The notes under the pieces were generated by a model that saw nothing but the letters and a program-made list of their open reading frames with translations, was not told where the DNA came from and made no database searches. From Stenotrophomonas maltophilia (GTDB lineage: Bacteria > Pseudomonadota > Gammaproteobacteria > Xanthomonadales > Xanthomonadaceae), in NCBI GenBank assembly GCA_002435595.1, contig DJBL01000063.1, positions 1 to 15,702 on the forward strand: a stretch of 15,702 bases of DNA, in the 5' to 3' direction. Both the position numbers and the translations under genes were made by a program. This document shows, in pieces, positions 6,528 to 14,566 of the stretch; the first letter of the stretch is position 1, and every line of letters starts with the position of its first letter.

Positions 6528-8620
6528 GCACGATGCAGCCGCTGCTGATTGAACTGGGTACCGAAGAACTGCCGGTCAAGGCGCTGCCGGGCCTGGCCCA
6601 GGCGTTCTTCGATGGCGTCGTGGACGGCCTGACCAAGCGTGGCGTGGCCATCGAACGTGGCGATGCCAAGCCGCTGTCGACCCCGCGACGCCTGGCCGTG
6701 CTGCTGCCGGGCGTGGCCGTTGAACAGCCCGAACAGCACAGCGAAGTGCTGGGCCCTTACCTGAACATCGCGCTGGACGCCGACGGCCAGCCGACCAAGG
6801 CGCTGCAGGGTTTCGCGGCCAAGGCCGGGATCGACTGGACCGCACTGGAACGCACCACCGATGCCAAGGGCGAGCGCTTCGTGCATCGCGCCACCACGCC
6901 GGGTGCGCGCACCGCCTCGCTGCTGCCGGAGATCCTGCGCGAGGCGATCGCGGCGATGCCGATCCCCAAGCCGATGCGCTGGGGCAGCCACGCCTATGGC
7001 TTTGCCCGGCCGGTGCATTGGCTGGTGCTGCTGCATGGCAAGGACATCATCGAGGCCGAGCTGCTGGGCCTGAAGGCCGACCGCATGAGCCGCGGCCATC
7101 GTTTCATGCACGACAAGACGGTGTGGCTGTCCTCGCCGGAGGACTACGTCAGCTCGCTGCAGGCCGCCTACGTGCTGGTCGATGCCGACGCGCGCCGCGC
7201 GCGCATCGTCGAGCAGGTCAACGCCGAGGCCGCCCGGGCCGGTGGCCAGGCGCGGATCACCGATGACAACCTGGAGCAGGTGGTCAACCTGGTGGAATGG
7301 CCGGCGCCGGTGCTGTGCAGCTTCGAGCGCGAGTTCCTGGCGGTGCCGCAGGAAGCGCTGATCGAAACCATGGAGATCAACCAGAAGTTCTTCCCGGTGC
7401 TCGATGCCGGCGGCAAGCTGACCGAGAAGTTCATCGGCATCGCCAACATCGAATCGCGTGACGTGGCCGAAGTGGCCAAGGGCTACGAGCGGGTGATCCG
7501 GCCGCGCTTCTCCGACGCCAAGTTCTTCTTCGACGAGGACCTCAAGCAGGGCCTGGAAGCGATGGGCGAGGGCCTGAAGACGGTGACCTACCAGGCCAGG
7601 CTGGGCAGCGTGGCCGACAAGGTGGGCCGCGTGGTCGCCCTGGCCGGGACGATCGCCCCGCAGGTGGGGGCCGACCCGGTGCTGGCCCGGCGTGCCGCGC
7701 TGCTGGCCAAGAACGACCTGCAGTCGCGCATGGTCAACGAGTTCCCCGAGCTGCAGGGCATCGCCGGCCGCCATTACGCGCTGACCGGGGGCGAATCGCC
7801 GGAGGTGGCGCTGGCCATCGACGAGGCCTACCAGCCGCGCTTCGGCGGCGATGACATCGCCCTCTCGGCGCTGGGCAAGGTGCTGGCCATTGCCGAGCGC
7901 CTGGACACCCTGGCCGGTGGTTTCGCCGCCGGGCTCAAGCCGACCGGCAACAAGGATCCCTTCGCGCTGCGCCGCAATGCGCTGGGCCTGGCCCGCACGA
8001 TCATCGAGAGCGGGTTCGAGCTGGATCTGCGCGCGCTGCTGGCCAGCGCCTTGGCCGGCCTGCCGGCTGCGGTGCAGCCCAGTGCCGAGCGCAAGACCGA
8101 AGCCCTGCCGCAGGAGCTGTACGACTTCATCCTCGACCGCCTGCGCGGCTACTACGCCGACAAGGGCGTGCCGGCCACGCACTTCAACGCGGTGGCCGAG
8201 TTGAAGCCGGCCTCGCTGTACGATTTCGACCGCCGCATCGATGCGATCGGCATCTTTGCCGCGCTGCCGGAGGCCGAGGCACTGGCCGCGGCCAACAAGC
8301 GCATCCGCAACATCCTGCGCAAGGTCGAGGGCGGCATCCCGGGCATGGTCGATCCGGCGCTGCTGGCCGAGCCGGCCGAGAGCGAACTGGCCGAAGCGGT
8401 GGAAGCGGCCATCGACGACAGCAACGCCAGCCTGCACCACAAGGACTACGTGAGCGTGCTGAACCGGCTGGCGCGGCTGCGCCCGCAGGTGGATGCGTTC
8501 TTCGATGCGGTGATGGTCAATGCCGAGGACCCGGCGCTGCGTGGCAACCGCCTGGCGCTGCTCAAGCGCCTGGGTGACCGCCTGGGCAGCGTGGCGGCGA
8601 TCGAACACCTGTCCAGCTGA
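6524..8620 (+). CDS. glyS: Glycyl-tRNA synthetase beta subunit
   Basis: GlyS binds tRNA-Gly, including its anticodon arm, and completes the tetrameric glycyl-tRNA synthetase. The 698-residue protein is close to the E. coli length (689). The N-terminus PLLIELGTEELPVKALPGLA is typical. The middle carries the HD-like domain region with RPRFSDAKFFFDEDL (about 325-340), NEFPELQGIAGRHYAL (about 405-420) and a block ending AYQPRFGGDD. GNKDPFALRRNALGLARTI follows, then the C-terminal DALR-type anticodon-binding domain (about 580-690), including VDAFFDAVMVNAEDPALRGN near the end. No frameshift or missing region is apparent. It overlaps glyQ by four bases, and two inverted repeats follow its stop. Confidence 0.97.
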
Positions 8621-8626
8621 GGACGG

Positions 8627-8644
8627 CGGGCGCACCCGCGCCCG
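8627..8644 (+). terminator. First hairpin after glyS
   Basis: CGGGCGC-ACCC-GCGCCCG forms a seven-pair stem with a four-base loop seven bases after the glyS stop. Only TTGGT follows, so it is a weak intrinsic terminator candidate on its own. Confidence 0.35.
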
Positions 8645-8654
8645 TTGGTATGTG

Positions 8655-8687
8655 GAAGGCGCGACGGCCCCGGCCGCTCGCGCCTTC
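8655..8687 (+). terminator. Second, long hairpin after glyS, probable terminator or mRNA-end structure
   Basis: GAAGGCGCGA (8655-8664) and TCGCGCCTTC (8678-8687) are perfect reverse complements. The bases between them (CGGCC...GGCCG) can pair as well, giving an almost continuous stem of about 14-15 pairs. The downstream T content is low (TGCGTTC). Position and strength suggest termination of glyQS, but the missing U-tract leaves this open. Confidence 0.45.
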
Positions 8688-8786
8688 TGCGTTCATGGGC
8701 CCTGCGGGCATCCGGCCCGGCGTGGAGTACGTGGCGCGGACGGTTGTGTCCGTGCGCGCGGTCGGCATCGAAACGGACGAAAACGT

Positions 8787-8802
8787 CAGAAGCCATCTTC
8801 TG
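8787..8802. repeat. Short perfect inverted repeat upstream of tamA
   Basis: CAGAAG-CCAT-CTTCTG is a six-base perfect inverted repeat, 85-100 bases before the tamA ATG and about 50 bases upstream of the putative -35. It could be an operator half-site pair or a minor hairpin. Positions 8690-8786 also hold an imperfect repeat (GCGCGGAC / GTCCGTGCGC, 8734-8757) and otherwise nothing I recognise. Confidence 0.3.
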
Positions 8803-8851
8803 CGCGGATTTAACGGGTCCTTCACCGCCGTTCTGAAACAACCCGCTCGAT

Positions 8852-8880
8852 TTCGCATGCCCGCGATGGCCCGTTATGCT
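8852..8880 (+). promoter_or_regulatory. Putative tamA promoter directly abutting the start codon
   Basis: TTCGCA (8852-8857, four of six matches to TTGACA) and TATGCT (8875-8880) are separated by exactly 17 bp. It is the only place in the window where I see both boxes at a canonical spacing. Only six bases separate the -10 from ATG 8887, so transcription would begin at or next to the start codon. If a start at 8857 or 8866 is used instead, the boxes would lie in coding sequence and be coincidental. Confidence 0.45.
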
Positions 8881-8886
8881 GTCCCC

Positions 8887-10671
8887 ATGCAGCCAAAGAA
8901 TTACGCCCTTCCCCTGATGTTCCTGTCGCTGGCCACCGCCTCGGTGGCGCATGCCCGGGGGACCATCGACAAGGTGGACATCAACGGACTGGACAAGGGC
9001 GACGACGCCGAGATGATCGAGAACATCGAGGTCTCGCTGTCGCTGTACGACACCATCGGCAAGCCGCAGGGCGAGTCGCGGCTGGAGTATCTGTTGTCCC
9101 AGGCCGAGCGCCAGACCCGCCAGGCACTGGAGCCGTTCGGCTACTACAACCCGGTGATCAAGGTCGAAAGCCCGCGCGAGGGCGAGAACCTGCGCGTGGT
9201 GATCCATGTGGACAAGGGGCCGCCCACCCTGGTGCGACGCGAGCACATCGACATCACCGGCCCGGCCCAGAACGACCAGTACCTGCAGGAAGACCTGGAG
9301 AAGTTCAAGCCGCGCAAGGGCCAGCGTTTCGAGCACACCCAGTACGAAGCCAGCAAGATCACCGTGACCCGGCGCCTGGCCGAGCGCGGTTACTTCGATG
9401 CCGACTACACCCAGCGCCAGGTGCAGATCACCCGCGCTGAAAACGCCGCCGACATCGACCTGACCTGGGACAGCGGCCGCCGCTACAACATGGGCGAGAT
9501 CCGCTTCCACCAGGACTACTTCGTGGACAAGCTGTTCGACCCGCTGGTGTACTGGGACAAGGGCAGCTACTTCCACGAGGGCAAGCTGGACCGCCTGCGC
9601 GAATCGCTGACCAAGCTCGATTACTTCAGCGTGATCGACATCCAGCCGCGTCCGGACCAGGCCGACGCGAACGGCGACGTGCCGGTGGACGTGAACCTGA
9701 CCCGCGCCAAGCGCACCATCTACACCGCCGGCCTGAGCTACGGCAGCGAGAGCGGGGCCGGTGTGCGCGGCGGGCTGGAGCGGCGCTTCCTCAACAGCCG
9801 CGGCCACAAGATGAACACCCAGCTGGACTATGCGCAGAAGCGCAAGAGCCTGCTGACCAGCTACCGCATTCCCGCCTTTGCCTGGCTGGACGGCTGGTAT
9901 GCGTTCACCGCCAGCGCGTATGACGAGCAGACCGATTACATCGACCTGCGCAACTTCAAGCTGATCGCCAGCCGCAGCGGCGAGATCAACGAACACTGGA
10001 CCGCGATCGCCTCGATCAACGCGCTGCGCGAACGCTGGCGCTATGCCTCGGGCACCGAGTTCACCGACGCGGTCTATAACACCTCCACGCTGGTGTATCC
10101 GCAGCTGGTGGCCGACTACGTCAACGTGGACGACGACCTGTTCCCGCGCAAGGGCATCAGTGGCAGCGCCACCCTGCGCGGCGGCGTGGAAGGTGCCGGG
10201 TCGGATACCAGCTTCGTGCAGGCCAACATGGTGCTGCGCTGGTACATCCCGATCGGCGACAGTGATCGCCTGATCCTGCGTGGCGAAGGCGGCACCACCT
10301 GGACCAGCGACCTGGTGGCGATGCCGCCCAGCCTGCGCTTCTTCGCCGGTGGCGACCGCAGCATCCGCGGCTATGCCTTCCGTGAGGTCGGCCCGCGCAC
10401 CCCGGCGCCGGACAAATATGCACTGGGCGCCAAGAACCTGGTGGTCGGCTCGGCCGAATACGAGCACTACTTCAACGGCGGCCCGTGGGGGGCGGCGGTC
10501 TTCGTGGACACCGGCAGCGCGTTCGACAACACCATCGACCTGCACACCGGCGTGGGCTTCGGCGTGCGCTGGAAATCGCCGGTGGGCCCGGTGCGGGTGG
10601 ACATCGCGCACGGCCTGAACGACCCCGACTCGCAGTTCCAGCTGTACCTGAACATCGGAGCGGACCTGTGA
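8887..10671 (+). CDS. tamA: Translocation and assembly module outer-membrane subunit TamA (Omp85 family)
   Basis: TamA is a BamA-like outer-membrane beta-barrel that works with TamB in inserting certain outer-membrane proteins or in envelope lipid homeostasis. From ATG 8887 the protein has 594 residues. Residues 1-23 look like a Sec signal peptide (hydrophobic LPLMFLSLATASV, then AHA before RGTI). Three POTRA-like periplasmic domains follow at about 25-110, 112-190 and 195-275. The C-terminal barrel (about 280-594) has the Omp85 signature GGDRSIRGYAF (RGY at 494-496) and ends FQLYLNIGADL. The frame is open back to 8650, but the signal peptide needs a start at 8887, 8866 or 8857. 8887 is chosen as the shortest that gives a normal signal peptide. 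None of the three has a Shine-Dalgarno site. The stop overlaps the tamB start (GTGA). Confidence 0.92.
   Translation: MQPKNYALPLMFLSLATASVAHARGTIDKVDINGLDKGDDAEMIENIEVSLSLYDTIGKPQGESRLEYLLSQAERQTRQALEPFGYYNPVIKVESPREGENLRVVIHVDKGPPTLVRREHIDITGPAQNDQYLQEDLEKFKPRKGQRFEHTQYEASKITVTRRLAERGYFDADYTQRQVQITRAENAADIDLTWDSGRRYNMGEIRFHQDYFVDKLFDPLVYWDKGSYFHEGKLDRLRESLTKLDYFSVIDIQPRPDQADANGDVPVDVNLTRAKRTIYTAGLSYGSESGAGVRGGLERRFLNSRGHKMNTQLDYAQKRKSLLTSYRIPAFAWLDGWYAFTASAYDEQTDYIDLRNFKLIASRSGEINEHWTAIASINALRERWRYASGTEFTDAVYNTSTLVYPQLVADYVNVDDDLFPRKGISGSATLRGGVEGAGSDTSFVQANMVLRWYIPIGDSDRLILRGEGGTTWTSDLVAMPPSLRFFAGGDRSIRGYAFREVGPRTPAPDKYALGAKNLVVGSAEYEHYFNGGPWGAAVFVDTGSAFDNTIDLHTGVGFGVRWKSPVGPVRVDIAHGLNDPDSQFQLYLNIGADL
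10657..10660 (+). promoter_or_regulatory. Ribosome-binding site that fixes the tamB GTG start
   Basis: GGAG, seven bases before GTG 10668, lies inside the last codons of tamA. It supports the GTG start that gives a short N-terminus leading into the single membrane anchor. Confidence 0.6.
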
Positions 10672-13600
10672 GCACGCCAACGCCTCCCGCCTCGACTCCG
10701 CCGCATCGCGTGCGCTTCTATCGCCGCCGGCGCTTCTGGGCCTGGTCCGGGCTGTCCGTGCTGGGGCTGGCGCTGCTGGCGTTGCTGCTGCTGTACTGGC
10801 TGCTGCAGACCGTGGCCGGTCGCGACGTGCTGCTGGCCCAGGTGGTGGCGCGGCTGCCGGTGGGTGCAACGCTGACCTGGAGCAAGGTGGACGGCCCGGT
10901 AGCCGGTCCGCTGGTGCTGCACGACCTGGATTTCCGTTACGACGATATCCACTTCACCGCCGAGCGCGCCTACCTGGATCCGGACATCCGGCCGTTGCTG
11001 GGCCGCAAGCTGCAGCTGGACGCGCTGCAGCTCAAGAACGCCACCTTGAACCTGGCCAAGAGCGATGAGCCGTTCGAACTGCCGTCCTGGCCCGAATCGC
11101 TGCCGCAGATCGAGATGCCGCTGGCGATCCAGGCCGACACCATCATCATCGACGGTTTCCGCATCACCCAGGCCCAGCAACCGCTGATCGACATTGCCAC
11201 GCTGCGCGGCGGCGTGGAAATCGCCAATGGCGAGTTCCGCGCCACCCAGCTCAAGATCGACAGCGACATGGGCGACTTCCGCGTGGACGGGCGCTACCTG
11301 CCGCGCAGTGACTACGACACCGACATCACCATCAGCGCACTGCTGCCGGCGCCGCTGGGGCGCACCCCGGCGCGGCTGGGCCTGGTCGCCCGAGGCGACC
11401 TGGGCCACATGGAGGTGGCGGTGGCCGGCAACGCACCGGCACCGCTGCAGGCCAGCCTGGTGTTCGACGGGCGCACCGACCCGGTGTGGAAGGCCAGCGC
11501 ACGCAGCAAGCAACTGGACCTGGCGCTGCTGGTGCCGGGCATGGATGCCAGTACCAGTACGCCGATGGCGCTGGATTTCCAGGCCGAGGGCAAGGGCGGC
11601 CAGGCCAACCTGCAGGGCAGCTTCACGCAGGGCGATATCGCGGTGGAACTGGCACCGTCCAGGATCGGCCTGGCCGACCAGGTGCTGACCGTGGCGCCGC
11701 TGCAGGTCAAGGCGTTCGGTGGCCAGGCGCGGTTGCAGGGCAAGGCCGATTTCACCGACAAGGAGAACGCCAGCCTGCGTTTCTCGGTGGTTGCCAACGA
11801 CCTCACCTTCGTCCCGGCCGCCGACACCAGCACTGCCGGCGCGGCCGCACCGGTGCCGGTGACGCTGAAGGAAGCCCGGCTCGGGTTGGCCGGCACGCTG
11901 AAGAACTGGGCTGCGGTGGGCAACGCCTCGGTCGAGCGCGAAAAGCAGAGCGCCGACCTGCAGTTCGACGTGCGTGGCAACGACCAGGCCGCCTCGATCA
12001 AGCAGCTGCTGGCCAGCACCCCGGGCGGGTCGCTGGACGTGACCGGGCAGGTGGCGTGGGCACCGCAGCTGGACTGGGACGTGGCGATCAAGCTGGCCGC
12101 CTTCGATCCGGGCTATTTCGTGCCCGGTTGGGACGGCAAGCTGTCCGGCGCGCTGGCCTCGAAGGGGCGGCAACTGCCGCCGCCGACCGGCAGCCCGGCC
12201 GGGACCGCAGGCGCTTACGAGGCCACCGTGGATGTGCCCGGGATCAAGGGCACGCTGCGCAAGCGCGCGGTGGATGCACAGGGCCGGTTCGCGCTGCGCG
12301 GGGAACAGGGCGAGGGCAACGTGAAGTTGGCGGTAGGCAACAGCCGCCTGACCGCGAAGGGCTCGGTCGGCGATCGGCTGGATATCGATGCGCAGCTCGA
12401 GCCGGTGCAGCTGGATGACCTGATGCCGGGCAGCAGCGGCAGCCTGCGCGGGCATGTGCTGGTCAAGGGCCCGCGCACCGCGCCGGACATCAGCGCCGAC
12501 CTGGTCGGCAGCGGCCTGCGCTATGAGGACTGGAGCGCCGAGGCCATCAGCATCAAGGGGCGCCTGCCGTGGCAGGGCGACAGCGGGACGTTGGCGGTGC
12601 AGGGCAGCAAGGTGCAGGTGGGCATGCTGCTGGACACGCTCAACGTGGATGCCCGCGGCAGTGTCTCCAACCTGCGCCTGGATGCGCAGACCCGCAATGA
12701 ACTCGGTGCGGTCGCCCTCAGCGGCGGCGTGCGCCAGCAAGGCCAGGCCTGGCGCGGTGAGCTGAGCGCATTGCGCATCGCGCCGATGAAGGGGGATGCG
12801 TGGAGTCTGCGCGCGCCGGCGAGCTTCAGCGTGCAGGGCAGCGACGTCACCCTGGCCGATGCGTGCCTGGGTGCGGCGACCGGGGGCGCGCTGTGCGCCA
12901 GCGCCAACTGGCCGCGCGAAGGCCTGCTGGTGCGCGGTGATGCCTTGCCGCTGGCGCTGGTGCAGCCGTGGCTGCCGCCGCAATCGGGGCGGCGGATGTA
13001 CCTGCGTGGCGAGCTGACCCTGGACGGTCGGATCCGGCCGCGCGGCAACGCCTTCGAAGGCAATTTCAAGGTGGCCTCGCTGGAAGGCGGCATCCGCCTG
13101 GGCGACAACGCCCGCGGCGAGCTGGTGCGCTACGACCACTTCTCGGTGGACGTGGAGATGACCCAGGCGCAGATCAACGCCAAGCTCGGCGTGGGCTTCC
13201 AGGGCGATGGCTTCGTGGACGCCAAGGTCCAGACCGGCTGGGACCCCAACGCGCCGCTCACCGGCGAGTTGTACATGAACATCGCACGGCTGTACTGGCT
13301 GGAGCTGTTCTCGCCGGACATCGTGCGCCCGACCGGGTTGATCGAAGGCCATGTCAGCCTGCGCGGCACGCGCGGTACGCCGTCGCTGGGCGGTGAGGCC
13401 ACGCTGAGCAAGTTCAAGGGTGAGTTCCCGGCGCTGGGGCTGACCTTCGACGAGGGCAAGGGCAGCTTCACCGCACAGCCGGATGGTTCGGCCAAGATCA
13501 CCGCGCAGGCCAACTCCGGCCAGGGCACGCTGTTCGTCGATGGCGGGCTGTCGTGGTTCGGCGATGCGCAGCCGTTGCAGCTGCACATCCATGGCGAGAA

Positions 13601-14507
13601 CGTGCTGCTGGCCAACACCAGCGAACTGCGGGTGATCGCCAACCCCAACCTGGACTTCACCCTGGCCGGCACCGCCATGCAGCTGCGCGGCAGCGTGCAC
13701 GTGCCCGAGGCCGACCTGGACCTGGAGCGCCTGGACCGCGGCACGTCGGTGTCCGAGGACGTGGTGGTGCTCGATCCGGTGGACCCGGAAGAGACCCCGA
13801 CCTCGCCGCTGGACATGGACCTGACCGTGAGCCTGGGCGACAAGGTCAAGATGAGCGGCTTCGGCCTGAAGGGCGCGCTGGGCGGCAAGATGCAGGTGTG
13901 GTCGCGGCCGGGCCGGGAGATGACCGCCAACGGCGGGCTGGAAGTGAGCGGGCGCTACAAGGCCTACGGCCAGGACCTGACCATCACCCGCGGCAACCTC
14001 AACTGGAACTACAACGCGGTCTCCGACCCGCGCATCAACATCCGCGCCGAGCGCACGATCGGCGATGTGATCGCCGGTATCGACGTGACCGGCCGGGCGC
14101 AGTCGCCGCGGGTGGATGTGTGGTCCAACCCGGCGATGTCGCAGTCCGAGGCGCTGGCTTACCTGGTGCTGGGCCGCAGCCTGACCGGTGCCAGCAGCGA
14201 CCAGGCCCAGCAGGTCAACGCGGCCTCGGCGGCGCTGTCGGCCGGCAGTGGCCTGCTCGCGTCGCAGCTGGGCGCCAAGCTGGGCCTGGACGATGCCGGG
14301 GTGAGCCAGTCGCGCGCGCTGGGCGGCTCGGTGATCGGCGTGGGCAAGTACATCTCGCCCAAGCTCTACGTGGGCTACGGCGTTTCGCTGGTGGGCAGCG
14401 GCTCGGTGCTGACCTTGAAGTACCTGCTGCGCCGCGGCTTCGATATCGAAGTGGAGTCCAGCACGGTGGAAAACCGTGGCTCGCTCAACTGGCGGCGGGA
14501 GAAGTAA
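10668..14507 (+). CDS. tamB: Translocation and assembly module inner-membrane subunit TamB
   Basis: TamB is a very long AsmA-like protein anchored in the inner membrane. Its beta-taco body spans the periplasm to reach TamA; proposed roles are outer-membrane protein assembly and phospholipid transport. The 1279 residues (E. coli TamB 1259) start with a cytoplasmic basic stretch (FYRRRRF, 17-23) and one transmembrane helix at about 24-48. A long repetitive beta-rich region of alternating hydrophobic residues and Gly/Asp turns follows. The C-terminal DUF490/TamB domain (about 910-1279) contains GRYKAYGQDLTITRGNLNWN and, near residue 1160, SEALAYLVLGRSL. The frame is open upstream to 10485 within tamA, but GTG 10668 is chosen for the ribosome-binding site and the GTGA overlap with the tamA stop. 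Together they form a two-gene operon. Confidence 0.94.
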   Translation: MSTPTPPASTPPHRVRFYRRRRFWAWSGLSVLGLALLALLLLYWLLQTVAGRDVLLAQVVARLPVGATLTWSKVDGPVAGPLVLHDLDFRYDDIHFTAERAYLDPDIRPLLGRKLQLDALQLKNATLNLAKSDEPFELPSWPESLPQIEMPLAIQADTIIIDGFRITQAQQPLIDIATLRGGVEIANGEFRATQLKIDSDMGDFRVDGRYLPRSDYDTDITISALLPAPLGRTPARLGLVARGDLGHMEVAVAGNAPAPLQASLVFDGRTDPVWKASARSKQLDLALLVPGMDASTSTPMALDFQAEGKGGQANLQGSFTQGDIAVELAPSRIGLADQVLTVAPLQVKAFGGQARLQGKADFTDKENASLRFSVVANDLTFVPAADTSTAGAAAPVPVTLKEARLGLAGTLKNWAAVGNASVEREKQSADLQFDVRGNDQAASIKQLLASTPGGSLDVTGQVAWAPQLDWDVAIKLAAFDPGYFVPGWDGKLSGALASKGRQLPPPTGSPAGTAGAYEATVDVPGIKGTLRKRAVDAQGRFALRGEQGEGNVKLAVGNSRLTAKGSVGDRLDIDAQLEPVQLDDLMPGSSGSLRGHVLVKGPRTAPDISADLVGSGLRYEDWSAEAISIKGRLPWQGDSGTLAVQGSKVQVGMLLDTLNVDARGSVSNLRLDAQTRNELGAVALSGGVRQQGQAWRGELSALRIAPMKGDAWSLRAPASFSVQGSDVTLADACLGAATGGALCASANWPREGLLVRGDALPLALVQPWLPPQSGRRMYLRGELTLDGRIRPRGNAFEGNFKVASLEGGIRLGDNARGELVRYDHFSVDVEMTQAQINAKLGVGFQGDGFVDAKVQTGWDPNAPLTGELYMNIARLYWLELFSPDIVRPTGLIEGHVSLRGTRGTPSLGGEATLSKFKGEFPALGLTFDEGKGSFTAQPDGSAKITAQANSGQGTLFVDGGLSWFGDAQPLQLHIHGENVLLANTSELRVIANPNLDFTLAGTAMQLRGSVHVPEADLDLERLDRGTSVSEDVVVLDPVDPEETPTSPLDMDLTVSLGDKVKMSGFGLKGALGGKMQVWSRPGREMTANGGLEVSGRYKAYGQDLTITRGNLNWNYNAVSDPRINIRAERTIGDVIAGIDVTGRAQSPRVDVWSNPAMSQSEALAYLVLGRSLTGASSDQAQQVNAASAALSAGSGLLASQLGAKLGLDDAGVSQSRALGGSVIGVGKYISPKLYVGYGVSLVGSGSVLTLKYLLRRGFDIEVESSTVENRGSLNWRREK

Positions 14508-14566
14508 GGCGGCAGCGGTCGCCTGCGTGCGATCGCAACGGTTGGCTCACCCGCATCGGAGGTGGG

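Noticed and set aside
8650..8886. Earlier tamA start at 8650
   Set aside because: It would put an Arg/Pro-rich stretch and the post-glyS hairpin before the signal peptide, which must be N-terminal for export.
10467..13700. 1077-codon open frame on the minus strand opposite tamB
   Set aside because: It is His/Gln/Arg-rich with no domain, and lies antisense to an unmistakable TamB. Such long shadows are expected opposite GC-rich genes with strong third-position bias.
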